A DNA stretch of 64,000 nt from Streptomyces sp. ISL-10 (GTDB taxonomy: Bacteria; Actinomycetota; Actinomycetes; Streptomycetales; Streptomycetaceae). The position numbers and the translations under genes were made by a program. Under the pieces are notes generated by a model. That model did no database searches. It was not told the origin of the DNA and saw only the letters and a list, made by a program, of their open reading frames with translations. This document shows positions 7,889 to 16,186 of the stretch, piece after piece. The stretch is from assembly GCF_018614575.1 (NCBI RefSeq), contig NZ_JAGGOJ010000019.1, forward strand, positions 1 through 64,000. Direction: 5' to 3'. Within the stretch, counting starts at the first letter, position 1, and each line of letters opens with the position of its first letter.

Positions 7889-8572
7889 TTGACTTTCCTC
7901 ACCATCGGTCATCGCGGGGTCATGGGCGTCGAGCCGGAGAACACCCTGCGCTCCTTCGTCCGCGCCGAGCAGTGCGGCATGGACGCCATCGAGCTGGACC
8001 TGCATCTGACCAAGGACGGCGCGCTGGCCGTCATGCACGACGCCGACGTGGACCGCACGACCGACGGAAACGGCCCCATCGCGGAGAAGACCCTCGCCGA
8101 ACTGCGTCAGCTGGACGCGGGCCTGGGCGAGCAGGTGCCCGTCTTCGAGGAGGTCCTCGACGCCGTACGCTCGCCGCTCCAGGCCGAGATCAAGGACGTG
8201 GCGGCGGCACGCGCCCTGGCCGAGCTGATGAAGCGCCGTGATCTGGTGCCCAGGGTGGAGGTGTCGTCCTTCCACGACGACGCCGTCGCGGAGATCGCCT
8301 CGCTGGTGCCCGGTGTGCGTACGGTGCTGATCGCCAGCCGATGGGGGACGGACATCGTGGACCGGGCGAAGGCGGTGGGCGCGGCCTCGCTGGCGCTGAA
8401 CATCCGCCGGCTCACGCTGGAGACCGTGGAGCGCGCCCACGGCGAAGGACTGGGCGTGATCGGCTGGGTCGTCAACACCCAGGAGCACCTGCGGCTGGTG
8501 CGCGCCCTGGAACTGGACGGCGCGACCACGGACTTCCCCGAGATCCGGCGCACGGGGCGGTTCACGGCCTGA
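7889..8572 (+). CDS. Glycerophosphodiester phosphodiesterase
   Basis: A 227-aa GDPD-family enzyme that hydrolyses glycerophosphodiesters to glycerol-3-phosphate and an alcohol. It shows the family landmarks HRG (TIGHRGVMGVEPENTL), IELDLHLTKDGALAVMHD with the metal-binding Glu/Asp and second His, DRTTDG, the QAEIKD strand and the C-terminal GWVVNT..DGATTDFP block. I chose TTG at 7889-7891 because the conserved fold starts at once and a purine-rich GGAAGCGAGAG lies upstream; longer starts add an Arg/Ala-rich tail of no family character. There is no signal peptide, so the enzyme is probably cytoplasmic. Confidence 0.88.
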   Translation: MTFLTIGHRGVMGVEPENTLRSFVRAEQCGMDAIELDLHLTKDGALAVMHDADVDRTTDGNGPIAEKTLAELRQLDAGLGEQVPVFEEVLDAVRSPLQAEIKDVAAARALAELMKRRDLVPRVEVSSFHDDAVAEIASLVPGVRTVLIASRWGTDIVDRAKAVGAASLALNIRRLTLETVERAHGEGLGVIGWVVNTQEHLRLVRALELDGATTDFPEIRRTGRFTA

Positions 8573-8654
8573 CCCGGGCGAGGGCCGGGCGCTGCCACGG
8601 GCCGAGGCGGCCGCTCCGGCGAGCGCGCCCGCGCGCGGCGACGGTTCCTACGGG

Positions 8655-9016
8655 GTGGCTGCTCGCGGCGAGGGGTCCCTGCACGGGGCGGCTGCTACCG
8701 GCCGCGGGATCCGGGCAAGGCACCGGCTCCGGCGAAGGGACCCTGCAAGGGGCGGCTGCTACCGGCCGGTGGGTCACTGCAAGAGCGGCTACTACCCGGC
8801 CGGTGAGTCACTGCAAGGCGGCTGCTACCCGGCCGGTGAGTCACTGCAAGGCGGCTGCTCCCTGCCGAGGGCGCTGACCAGGCGTCGGCTCCCGGCCCCC
8901 AGGGGGTGCTGGGCAAAAGCGGCTGCTCGCGGCCGAGGGACCTCGCCCAGGCACCGGCTACCGGACTCTGCGGGCCCTCGCTAGGCACCGGCTGCCGCAC
9001 TCTGCGGGCCCTCACC
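8655..9016. repeat. Intergenic tandem repeats, two families of 33-34-nt units
   Basis: The gap between two convergent genes carries short tandem duplications. Three near-identical 33-34-nt units start at 8764, 8798 and 8831 (core GGTGAGTCACTGCAAGGCGG), with more degraded copies from about 8655. A second family of two 34-nt units lies at 8949-8982 and 8983-9016 (core ACTCTGCGGGCCCTC). No gene is supported here; small ORFs crossing it only read the repeats. The rest of 8573-9031 is GC-rich filler. Confidence 0.75.
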
Positions 9017-9031
9017 GGGCGCCCGCTGACG

Positions 9032-9586
9032 TCAGCCTTCGAGGTCCTTCACCAGCAGTTCGAAGACGAGGTCGTCGCGCTGCGGGATGCCGAACCGCTC
9101 GTCGCCGTACGGGAACGGACTCAGCTGTCCCGTACGGCGGTAGCCGCGGCGCTCGTACCAGGCGATCAGTTCCTCGCGGACGCTGATCACCGTCATGTGC
9201 ATCTCCCGCGCACCCCAGCTCTCGCGTGCGCTGCGCTCCGCCTCGGCGATCACCCGGCGGCCCAGGCCGCCGCCCTGGAGGTCGGGGCGGACGGCGAACA
9301 TGCCGAAATAGGCGGCCTCGCCCCGATGTTCGAGCTGGCAGCAGGCGATCGGCTCCCCGTCGCGCTCGACGACCATCAGCCGGCTGCCCGGAGCGGTGAT
9401 GACCGCGAGCACACCTTCCGGGTCCGTGCGCCGGCCGTGCAGGATGTCGGCCTCGGTGGTCCAGCCGGTGCGGCTGGTGTCGCCGCGGTACGCCGACTCG
9501 ATCAGCGGGACGAGCGCCGATACGTCGGCGGCCACCGCGTCACGATAGGTGAGCTCGCCGGATTCCCGGGGCGGGGCGGTGTCCAT
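9032..9586 (-). CDS. GNAT family N-acetyltransferase
   Basis: A 184-aa Gcn5-related acetyltransferase that would transfer acetyl from acetyl-CoA to an amine. The fold is clear: YRDAVAADVSALVPLIESAY at the start, AYFGMFAVRPDLQGGGLGRR as the acetyl-CoA pyrophosphate loop (Q/R-x-x-G-x-G/A) near residue 112, and a C-terminal IAWYERRGYRRTGQLSPFPYG tyrosine segment. The ATG at 9584-9586 has GGAG upstream and avoids the low-complexity N-terminal extension of the longer frame. The FGIPQRDDLVFELLVKDLE ending is shared by many Streptomyces paralogues. Substrate unknown; it is divergent from the DUF5134 gene. Confidence 0.88.
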   Translation of the reverse strand: MDTAPPRESGELTYRDAVAADVSALVPLIESAYRGDTSRTGWTTEADILHGRRTDPEGVLAVITAPGSRLMVVERDGEPIACCQLEHRGEAAYFGMFAVRPDLQGGGLGRRVIAEAERSARESWGAREMHMTVISVREELIAWYERRGYRRTGQLSPFPYGDERFGIPQRDDLVFELLVKDLEG

Positions 9587-9823
9587 GGGCGGCTCCGTTT
9601 CGACCGGGTGCCGGGCACGGCAGGGTGCCGGCGGCACGAGGGGTACGCGTGGCAAGAGGGTAACGCGGCCCGCGAGCGGACCGGTTCCGGTCCGGGCTCC
9701 CTGGCTCCCCTCGCCCGCGCCCCTGGCGCGCTCCCCGTGCACTCCCGTGCACTCCCATGCGCTCGCGTGCGTACCGCCGCTGCGGGCATGCACCTTTCGA
9801 CGCCGTCGAAGGGGGAGATGCGC

Positions 9824-10378
9824 GTGCACGGACCGATGACGTCCGGCTGGCTGCTCATGGCGCTGTGTGCCGCGACCGGGTTGTACTGCCTGGTGCGGAT
9901 GCGCAGGTGCACCGGTGAGGCGCGTGAGGCGGCCGGCGGCGAGGCGCTGATGGGCTTCGGCATGGCCGCCATGGCCGTGCCCGCCGCCCTGCTCACGCTG
10001 CCGTCCTGGCACTGGGTGGTGTACGCGGTGGTATTCGGCGCCGCGGCCCTGCGCGCGATATCGGCCATGCGCACCCACCGGCATCATGTGCACCATCTCG
10101 TCGGGTGCCTGGCGATGATCCACATGGCCGCGGCGATGGCGGGCTCCGGCGGCGCTCACGTGTCGCACGGGTCCACGGGCACCCCTGCGCTGACGGCGGC
10201 CCTGTTCGTCTACTTCGCGGGATACGTGCTGCGCACCGGCCTGCGGCTGGCGCCGGTCCCGGCACCGGCCGGAGCGCCGGGCACACCGGCGCCCGCCCGG
10301 GGCTCCGGGCCGGAACTGGCCCTGGCCTGCAGGATCTCGATGGGACTGGCGATGCTGGCGATGCTTCTCACTTTGTGA
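9824..10378 (+). CDS. DUF5134 domain-containing membrane protein
   Basis: A 184-aa integral membrane protein with five or six hydrophobic helices. It is rich in His and Met (MRTHRHHVHHLVGCLAMIHMAAAM near residue 80), as in DUF5134 proteins of actinomycetes. The histidine/methionine content resembles metal-handling membrane proteins, but no role is established. GTG at 9824-9826 has the run GGGGAG at proper distance; an ATG six bases up would leave no spacing. It precedes an M56 peptidase on the same strand by 98 bases, so the two may be functionally linked. Confidence 0.78.
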   Translation: MHGPMTSGWLLMALCAATGLYCLVRMRRCTGEAREAAGGEALMGFGMAAMAVPAALLTLPSWHWVVYAVVFGAAALRAISAMRTHRHHVHHLVGCLAMIHMAAAMAGSGGAHVSHGSTGTPALTAALFVYFAGYVLRTGLRLAPVPAPAGAPGTPAPARGSGPELALACRISMGLAMLAMLLTL

Positions 10379-10475
10379 GACGCCCCAGGCGGTCCTCTCG
10401 AATCGAACCGTGGTATGCGTCACTTGCCGGGCAGGGCCATACCCGCAGGTAGCCGCTCCCTCATAGGCTGGGCGC

Positions 10476-11411
10476 ATGATGGTCTCGCTCGCGCTGCTTC
10501 TGCTCGGCGCACTGGCCGCCGTTGTCGCCCCACGACTGGTGTCACACGGCGACTGGGCGGAGCGCGAGCCCGTCGTCGCGCTGTGGGTGTGGCAGTGCGT
10601 GGTCGCCGCCGTGCTCCTGTCGTTCGGCCTGTCCATGACCCTGAGCGCCGCCGCGGCCTGGCAGCTGGTCCGCGGCCATGTCTTCGCCCCGGCACCCCAC
10701 GGCGTCGTCGAGGCCTACGCCCTGGGCGCGAGCGAGCCCTGGTCCGCCGCGCTGGCCGTCCTCCTCGCGTGCGGCGGGCTGTGGACCGCGGCGATGCTCA
10801 CGCGCGAGGTGCTGCGGACCCAGGCGCGCCGCCGCCGGCGGCGCAGGGAACTGCTGGTGCGCTCACCGCTGCTGCCCGGTGAGGTGCCAGGTGACGAGCC
10901 GCTGGTGGTCCTGGAGGGCGAGCGGCCGGACGCCTGGTGGCTCCCGGGCGCGGCTCCCCAACTGGTGATCACGACTGCCGCGTTGCGCAGGCTGAAGGGC
11001 CGTCAGCTGGATGCGGTGCTGGCGCACGAACAGGGACACGCCCGGGCCCGGCACGACTGGCTGCTGCACTGCTCGGCGGCGCTGGCCAACGGGTTTCCAC
11101 AGATCCCGGTGTTCGCCGCCTTCCGCGACGAGATGCACCGGCTGGTGGAGCTGGCCGCCGACGATGTCGCGTCCCGGCGGTTCGGGCGGCTGACGATCGC
11201 CCTGGCCCTGGTCGAACTGAACGAGGAAAGCGGGGTGTTCGGCCCCTGCCCGACACCGGGCGCGCAGCTGCCGCAGCGGGTGAACCGGCTGCTGAGCCCG
11301 GTGCCGCGGTTCACCGCCGGCCGCCGGCTCCAGCTGACGGCGGCGGCCGCGCTGGTACCCGTGGTCCCGTTGCTCGTGGCGTTCGTACCAGGACTGCGCG
11401 CGCTGGGATAG
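10476..11411 (+). CDS. M56 family (BlaR1-like) membrane zinc metallopeptidase
   Basis: A 311-aa membrane peptidase of family M56. N-terminal transmembrane helices (residues about 3-20, 35-60, 90-110) lead to a cytosolic loop with the zinc motif HEQGH (His184-Glu185-His188). The downstream ELAADDVASRR supplies the third ligand, and a final helix ends at about residue 308. In BlaR1/MecR1 systems such proteins cleave a BlaI-type repressor after sensing a ligand. Here there is no sensor penicillin-binding domain at the C-terminus and no BlaI/CopY gene next door. It sits between DUF5134 and PAP2 genes on the same strand. Confidence 0.88.
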   Translation: MMVSLALLLLGALAAVVAPRLVSHGDWAEREPVVALWVWQCVVAAVLLSFGLSMTLSAAAAWQLVRGHVFAPAPHGVVEAYALGASEPWSAALAVLLACGGLWTAAMLTREVLRTQARRRRRRRELLVRSPLLPGEVPGDEPLVVLEGERPDAWWLPGAAPQLVITTAALRRLKGRQLDAVLAHEQGHARARHDWLLHCSAALANGFPQIPVFAAFRDEMHRLVELAADDVASRRFGRLTIALALVELNEESGVFGPCPTPGAQLPQRVNRLLSPVPRFTAGRRLQLTAAAALVPVVPLLVAFVPGLRALG

Positions 11412-11444
11412 CCGCACCGCCTGCCGAGGAGTCAGGATCGGAGT

Positions 11445-12143
11445 ATGTCCTCCTCGCAGCAGCTGAGCCCGGCCCCTTCCCCGCCCCGCCGTCCGGCCCC
11501 GCCCAGGACCGCCGCGGCCTGCACCGGCACGCTGTGCCTCGCCCTGACGGCCGTGCTGACGCTGCTGGTGACCCTGCCCTGGTCGCCGCTGATCTCCTTG
11601 GACCGCGACGTCGTGGAGACGCTGCACGGCTCCGCGGTCACGCAGCCGGGGTTCACCCATGTCAACCGGGTGCTGACGGACTGGGTGTGGGACCCGTGGA
11701 CGATGCGCCTGCTGGCCGCCGCGGCGACCGTGTGGCTGTGGCGGCGCGGCGAACGGCTCCTCGCGGTGTGGGTGGGGGCGGCGAGCGTACTGGCCGCGGC
11801 CGTGCAGCAGTCGCTGAAGGCGGTGGCCGACCGTGACCGGCCGCAGTGGCCGGACCCGGTGGACTCGGCGCAGTACGCGGCCTTCCCCTCGGGTCACGCG
11901 ATGACGGCGGCGGTCACCTGCGGGCTGCTGCTGTGGCTGGCCCGCCGGTACGGAGCGGCCGGCCGCGGCTGGGCGGCAGGCGTGCTGCTCGCGGGAGTGA
12001 GCGTCGTCGGCGTCGGCCTCACGCGCGTGTACCTGGGGGTCCACTGGCCGTCCGACGTCGTCGCCGGATGGCTGCTGGGGGCGTCCGTCGTGGCCCTGAC
12101 GGTGCTCTCCTATGAACGGTTGGCCTTGTCTCGGCGCGGCTGA
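11445..12143 (+). CDS. PAP2 superfamily phosphatase
   Basis: A 232-aa integral membrane acid phosphatase/phospholipid phosphatase. The three catalytic motifs are present: KAVADRDRP, PSGHAMTAAV and RVYLGVHWPSDVVAGW, giving the Lys/Arg-Arg-Pro, Ser-Gly-His and Arg-His-Asp residues. About six helices surround them; the first 25 residues are Pro/Ser-rich and cytosolic. Likely substrates are phosphatidate or undecaprenyl pyrophosphate (family knowledge). It follows the M56 gene by 33 bases and precedes a HAD gene by 20, suggesting one transcript. Confidence 0.9.
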   Translation: MSSSQQLSPAPSPPRRPAPPRTAAACTGTLCLALTAVLTLLVTLPWSPLISLDRDVVETLHGSAVTQPGFTHVNRVLTDWVWDPWTMRLLAAAATVWLWRRGERLLAVWVGAASVLAAAVQQSLKAVADRDRPQWPDPVDSAQYAAFPSGHAMTAAVTCGLLLWLARRYGAAGRGWAAGVLLAGVSVVGVGLTRVYLGVHWPSDVVAGWLLGASVVALTVLSYERLALSRRG

Positions 12144-12163
12144 GCCGTGAAGGATGCGGCGGT

Positions 12164-12868
12164 ATGGCGATCAAGGCTGTGCTGTTCGACTTCTCCGGCA
12201 CTCTGTTCCGTATCGAATCGGCCCACGACTGGCTCCGCGCGGTGCTCCGCGAGCGGGGGATGTCGCTCCCGGACTCCGAGGTGGCCGGCTTCGCCCGGCG
12301 GTTGGAGCTGGCCGGTGCGCTTCCGGGCGGACCACTGCCCCGGCAGCTGCCGGACCGTCTCGCCGGGCCGTGGGCAGTACGCGACACGAGCACAGAGCTG
12401 CACCGGGCGGCCTACACGGGTCTCGCCCGTGAGGTGGCACTGCCCGACGAGGGCCTGTACGACGCGCTCTACGACCGCCATATGACGCCCGCCGCATGGC
12501 GGCCCTACCCGGACGCGGCCGAGGTGCTGCGCGGGCTGCGGGAGCACGGCGTACGCGTCGGCGTGGTGAGCAACATCGGCTGGGACCTGCGGCCGGTGTT
12601 CCGTGCCCACGGCCTCGACGCGCTCGTCGACGCGTACACGCTGTCGTACGAGCACGGGGTGCAGAAGCCGGATGTGCGGCTCTTCCGCACGGCCCTCGAC
12701 GCGCTGGGCCGGGATCCGCGGGAGGCGCTGATGGTGGGCGACGACCGGCGGGCGGACGGTGGCGCGACGGCCTTGGGCTGCGCGGTCCTTTTCGTCGACC
12801 ATCTGCCGGTGGACGAGCGGCCCGAGGGACTGCGCCCGGTGCTCGCTCTGGTCGACCGGACCCGCTAG
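12164..12868 (+). CDS. HAD superfamily hydrolase
   Basis: A 234-aa haloacid dehalogenase-like hydrolase, probably a phosphatase. Motif I is FDFSGTLF, with the nucleophile aspartate conserved but Ser in place of the usual second Asp. The nucleophile-plus-two position is therefore Ser rather than the general acid Asp of most phosphatases, so activity may differ. Motif II is VGVVSNIG, motif III includes the lysine in HGVQKPDVRLF, and motif IV is MVGDDRRADGGAT. A helical cap occupies residues about 20-110. It follows PAP2 closely. Specific substrate unknown. Confidence 0.85.
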   Translation: MAIKAVLFDFSGTLFRIESAHDWLRAVLRERGMSLPDSEVAGFARRLELAGALPGGPLPRQLPDRLAGPWAVRDTSTELHRAAYTGLAREVALPDEGLYDALYDRHMTPAAWRPYPDAAEVLRGLREHGVRVGVVSNIGWDLRPVFRAHGLDALVDAYTLSYEHGVQKPDVRLFRTALDALGRDPREALMVGDDRRADGGATALGCAVLFVDHLPVDERPEGLRPVLALVDRTR

Positions 12869-13056
12869 CGGGCCGGCACCCCGCATCCGGTCGGCGGCAC
12901 CCGGAGCGCACTTCGACAGCGGGACCGGAGCACACTGAAGTCAGGCGACCGAATGGGGTGAAGAGCCACCCGAACCGGACGATCCCCCGCGTCGCCCGGT
13001 CCGGGCAGCACCCCCGCCGACCAGCCCTGGAGACTGGGGAAGCGGGACACGCTGAG

Positions 13057-13074
13057 TATATTGGCTCAGAGCCA
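13057..13074 (+). promoter_or_regulatory. Candidate TetR operator overlapping a -10-like box
   Basis: TGGCTCAGAGCCA (13062-13074) is a perfect 6-1-6 palindrome placed 19 bases before the TetR start. It overlaps the AT-rich TATATT at 13057-13062, which could be a -10 box. This arrangement suits negative autoregulation by the TetR protein. No convincing -35 hexamer is seen. Confidence 0.5.
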
Positions 13075-13093
13075 GTCAACGCAGGAGTCCAGC

Positions 13094-13774
13094 ATGTCCC
13101 CGCGAAGCGCAGAGGTCAATGAAGAGCTTCGTCGGCGTTCGCGCGAGCGGCTGCTGCAGGCGACGGTGGAGCTGGTCGACGAGCGCGGGTTCGAGGCGAC
13201 GACACTCGGCGACATCGCCGACCGCGCGGGCTCGGCGCGCGGGCTCGTCTCGTACTACTTCCCCGGCAAACGGCAGCTGTTGCAGACCGCGGTGCACCGG
13301 CTGATGCACCGCACACTTCAGGCCGCGCTGGAGCACGAGCCGCCCACCGAGGACGGCCGCGAACGCCTGGCGCGGGCCATCGACGCGATCCTCGGCCTCG
13401 CTGTCGAACACCCGAGGCTGATGCGTACGCATATGGCGGGGATCCTCCAGGCCGAGGGCTTCGTACAGTGCCCGGAGCAGCGGCGGCTCGCCGCACTGCT
13501 GCGCGACACGGTGCGGCGGTACGGCTCCACCGACGTGGACGCCGACTACCCGCTGCTGCGGGCCCTGCTCATGGGTGCGGTCTTCGCGGTGCTGTTGCCG
13601 GGTGCGCCGATGCCGCACGCGCGGCTGCGCGCCGAGCTGTTCCAGCGCTACGGGCTGGACTGGGAGCTGGGCGTTCCGCCGGGCCCGGCCGGGCCCGGCG
13701 GAACGCCTCGTCCCGTCCCGGCCGTTCCGGGTCAGTCGTCGAAGTCCGCAGAGACGGCAGAGTCGTCGAAGTAA
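13094..13774 (+). CDS. TetR/AcrR family transcriptional regulator
   Basis: A 226-aa regulator. The N-terminal helix-turn-helix is textbook: RERLLQATVELVDERGFEAT then LGDIADRAGSARGLVSYYFP and GKRQLLQTAVHRLM. Residues about 60-195 form the ligand-binding domain, and the last 30 are a Pro/Gly/Ser-rich tail. ATG at 13094 has AGGAG eight bases upstream, so the longer start (13061) is rejected. The 3' end overlaps the convergent LVIVD gene by 43 bases. The closest plausible targets are itself and nearby genes; a palindrome lies just upstream. Confidence 0.9.
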   Translation: MSPRSAEVNEELRRRSRERLLQATVELVDERGFEATTLGDIADRAGSARGLVSYYFPGKRQLLQTAVHRLMHRTLQAALEHEPPTEDGRERLARAIDAILGLAVEHPRLMRTHMAGILQAEGFVQCPEQRRLAALLRDTVRRYGSTDVDADYPLLRALLMGAVFAVLLPGAPMPHARLRAELFQRYGLDWELGVPPGPAGPGGTPRPVPAVPGQSSKSAETAESSK

Positions 13775-15261
13775 TTCGGCTGGGTCTGCACGTTGAGCTC
13801 CCGCATGCGCACCTTCGCGCCGGCGTCGGTGCGCCGGTCGTTGATCTTCAGCACGTCGAAGCCCTTGGCCATGTCGTTCGAGTAGATGTAGCCGTTGTAG
13901 TAGTAGGCGGACCAGGATCCGGCGACGGTGAGGTCGGTCGCGCTGACCGGACCGCGCTCGAAGTACGCGATCTCCTCGGGCCGGTCGGAGTCGGTGAAGT
14001 CCACCACGGAGACGCCGCCCTGGTACCAGGCCTGGACCATGATGTCGCGGCCCTTGACCGGGATCAGCGAGGCGTTGTGCGCCACGCAGTTCTCGGTGTC
14101 CGCCTGGTGCCGGTCGATCTTGAAGTAGCTGCGGAAGACGAGCTTGCGCTTGTCGCCCCTGCCGGTGATGTCGTAGATGCCGTCCGCGCCGCGGTGGGGG
14201 CCGACCCGGGTGTTGCAGGTGGCCGCGACGCCGCCGCCCAGTTCGTCGGCGAAGACCACCTTGTCGGCCTTCTGGTTGAAGGTGGCCGAGTGCCAGAAGG
14301 CGAAGTTCACGTTGTCCTGGACGCGGTCGATGACCCTCGGGTGCTCCGGGTCCTCGATGTCGAACAGGATGCCGTCACCCATGCAGGCACCGGCGGCCAG
14401 GTCCTTGGAGGGCAGCACGGTGATGTCGTGGCAGCCGGTGGTCTTGCTGACCCCCGGGTTGGTGGGCCCGCCGGGGTTGCCGCCTCCGTCGGGGCCCTCG
14501 CCGGGGAAGAGGACGGGGAAGTTCACGATCGCGGCCCGCTGAGGCGCCTTGCGGGGCACCTTGATGACGGAGATTCCGTCGTGCGGCGGCTGACAGTCGG
14601 GGAACGCGGCGTTCGGCGAGTACGAGGAGACGTACACATAGACGTTCCTGCGCTCGGGGACCAGCGTGTGGGTGTGCGAGCCGCAGGCGGTCTCGACGGC
14701 GGCGACGTACTTCGGGTCGCTCTTGTCACTGATGTCGAAGATCTTCATGCCCTCCCACGACGACTTCTCCGTCGCGGGCTGCAAGCTGCTGGTACAGGAG
14801 TTGTCGCTGCGCGAGGAGTCGGTGGAGAGGAAGAGCAGATCGCCGGAGACGCTGATGTCGTTCTGCGATCCGGGGCACAGCACCTGGGCCACGGTCCTGG
14901 GTGACCTCGGGTTGCTGATGTCGAAGATCCGGAAGCCGTCGTAGTTGCCGGCGAAGGCGTAGCCGCCCTGGAACGCGAGGTCGGAGTTCGTCCCCCTGAT
15001 GGCGGCCTTGGGGATGTTGGTGACGTGCTCGATGTTGTCGCTGTGGACGATCTCGTCCACAGCGGGTATCTCACCGCTGTCGATGGCGGACCGGGTCTCG
15101 GCCGCCTGGCTCGAGGAGACCTCGGCCCCGGCCGGAGGGTCTCCGGGGTCGGGGATCGCTGCGGCCGGTCCCGCGGTCAGGAGTGCGGCGAGCAGACCGG
15201 CGGCGGCTGCCGCCACGCCGAGATGTCTGCGCCGTACTCCGGGGGTGTGCAACGGGGTCAT
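13732..15261 (-). CDS. Secreted LVIVD repeat beta-propeller protein
   Basis: A 509-aa exported protein. The signal peptide (RRRHLGVAAAAAGLLAALLT then AGPAAA) has twin-arginine character and is followed by a mature domain. That domain has repeated FDIS/VVDF strands (FRIFDISNPRSPRTVAQV, MKIFDISDKSDPKYVAAVE, GISVIKVPRKAPQRAAIVN, GVSVVDFTDSDRPEEIAYFE), typical of LVIVD propellers. Several cysteine pairs suggest disulfides. ATG at 15259-15261 has an excellent GGGAGG upstream, which excludes the longer frame. It is divergent from a DUF305 lipoprotein. Enzymatic function is unknown; such propellers usually bind ligands or proteins outside the cell. Confidence 0.86.
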   Translation of the reverse strand: MTPLHTPGVRRRHLGVAAAAAGLLAALLTAGPAAAIPDPGDPPAGAEVSSSQAAETRSAIDSGEIPAVDEIVHSDNIEHVTNIPKAAIRGTNSDLAFQGGYAFAGNYDGFRIFDISNPRSPRTVAQVLCPGSQNDISVSGDLLFLSTDSSRSDNSCTSSLQPATEKSSWEGMKIFDISDKSDPKYVAAVETACGSHTHTLVPERRNVYVYVSSYSPNAAFPDCQPPHDGISVIKVPRKAPQRAAIVNFPVLFPGEGPDGGGNPGGPTNPGVSKTTGCHDITVLPSKDLAAGACMGDGILFDIEDPEHPRVIDRVQDNVNFAFWHSATFNQKADKVVFADELGGGVAATCNTRVGPHRGADGIYDITGRGDKRKLVFRSYFKIDRHQADTENCVAHNASLIPVKGRDIMVQAWYQGGVSVVDFTDSDRPEEIAYFERGPVSATDLTVAGSWSAYYYNGYIYSNDMAKGFDVLKINDRRTDAGAKVRMRELNVQTQPNYFDDSAVSADFDD

Positions 15262-15434
15262 CGCGTCCTCCCTTGTGGCCGTTCTGGCCGAACGGTTCAC
15301 GGACCCCGGCAGTATCGTCCTCTGCATGTACATCTCAACAGATGCAGCACAGCCGTAATGAAGGTTTTTGATCGAATCGCCTGCGCTTCAAGCAAGTACG
15401 CTCTCCGACACGCCAAGTGCCCCAGGAGGTCGCC

Positions 15435-16100
15435 GTGTTGAAGCCGCTCACAACCCCGCGCGCCCGAATCCCGATCACGGCGGCGGCGGTTGTCGCCGCC
15501 GTGCTGGCCCTGGCAGCCTGCGACGCGGGCTCCGGCGCACCCGCCGAGGCCGGCGGGAGCAAGGGGCCGTCGGTGGTGGCACCCGGGAAGCCGGGAGAGC
15601 CGGCGAGGACCCTGTCCGCCGAGGAGGCGACGAAGGCGGTGCCGGACGACAGCCCGAACGCCGCCGACTTCCGCTACGCCCGCATGATGATCAAGCACCA
15701 TGAGCAGGCGCTGGAGATGACCTCCCTGGCCGCGGACCGTGCGGGCTCGCCCCGCATCGAGCGGCTCGCGGGCCGTATCGCCGCCGCGCAGGGGCCGGAG
15801 GTGGGCGCGATGCGGGCATGGCTGAAAACCCACGGCGGCGACGACGGCGGGGCCACCCACGAACACGACCACACCTCGATGCCGGGTATGGCCACCGACG
15901 CCCAGCTCGACCAGTTGCGCGGCGCGGCTGGCACGGCCTTCGACGAGCTCTTCCTCAGGCTGATGATCACCCACCACCAGGGGGCGGTCACCATGGCGGT
16001 CGAGGTCCTCGCGGAGGGCGACAACGTCGCGGTGGAGGAGATGGCGACCGACGTGATCGCGCAGCAGACGAGCGAGATCGACAGGATGCGCGCGATGTGA
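15435..16100 (+). CDS. DUF305 domain lipoprotein
   Basis: A 221-aa lipoprotein. The signal peptide ends in the lipobox LAAC, which would be lipidated at the cysteine after processing. The rest contains two DUF305 (ferritin-like helical) halves, each with a His-rich metal-like motif: RYARMMIKHHEQALEMTSLA and LFLRLMITHHQGAVTMAVE, plus His residues in THEHDHTSMPGMA. DUF305 proteins are often linked with copper or other metals; the ligand is not proven. GTG at 15435 follows AGGAGG by five bases. It is divergent from the LVIVD gene, with which it probably shares a control region. Confidence 0.88.
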   Translation: MLKPLTTPRARIPITAAAVVAAVLALAACDAGSGAPAEAGGSKGPSVVAPGKPGEPARTLSAEEATKAVPDDSPNAADFRYARMMIKHHEQALEMTSLAADRAGSPRIERLAGRIAAAQGPEVGAMRAWLKTHGGDDGGATHEHDHTSMPGMATDAQLDQLRGAAGTAFDELFLRLMITHHQGAVTMAVEVLAEGDNVAVEEMATDVIAQQTSEIDRMRAM

Positions 16101-16186
16101 CGCGCCGGGACGCCACCGGGGCCGGAGACTCCCCAGGGGCGCGCGCCGGTGCGATGCTGGAATCCCCTGCGGGAAGGAGCGCAGCC

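Noticed and set aside
8695..9015. 106-aa minus-strand ORF with repeated THRPGSSRLAV peptides
   Set aside because: It only reads the nucleotide repeats, and has no family likeness or ribosome binding site.
15321..15347. 6-bp inverted repeat in the LVIVD/DUF305 divergent region
   Set aside because: CTGCAT/ATGCAG with 14-nt spacing is short enough to be chance; kept out of the feature list.
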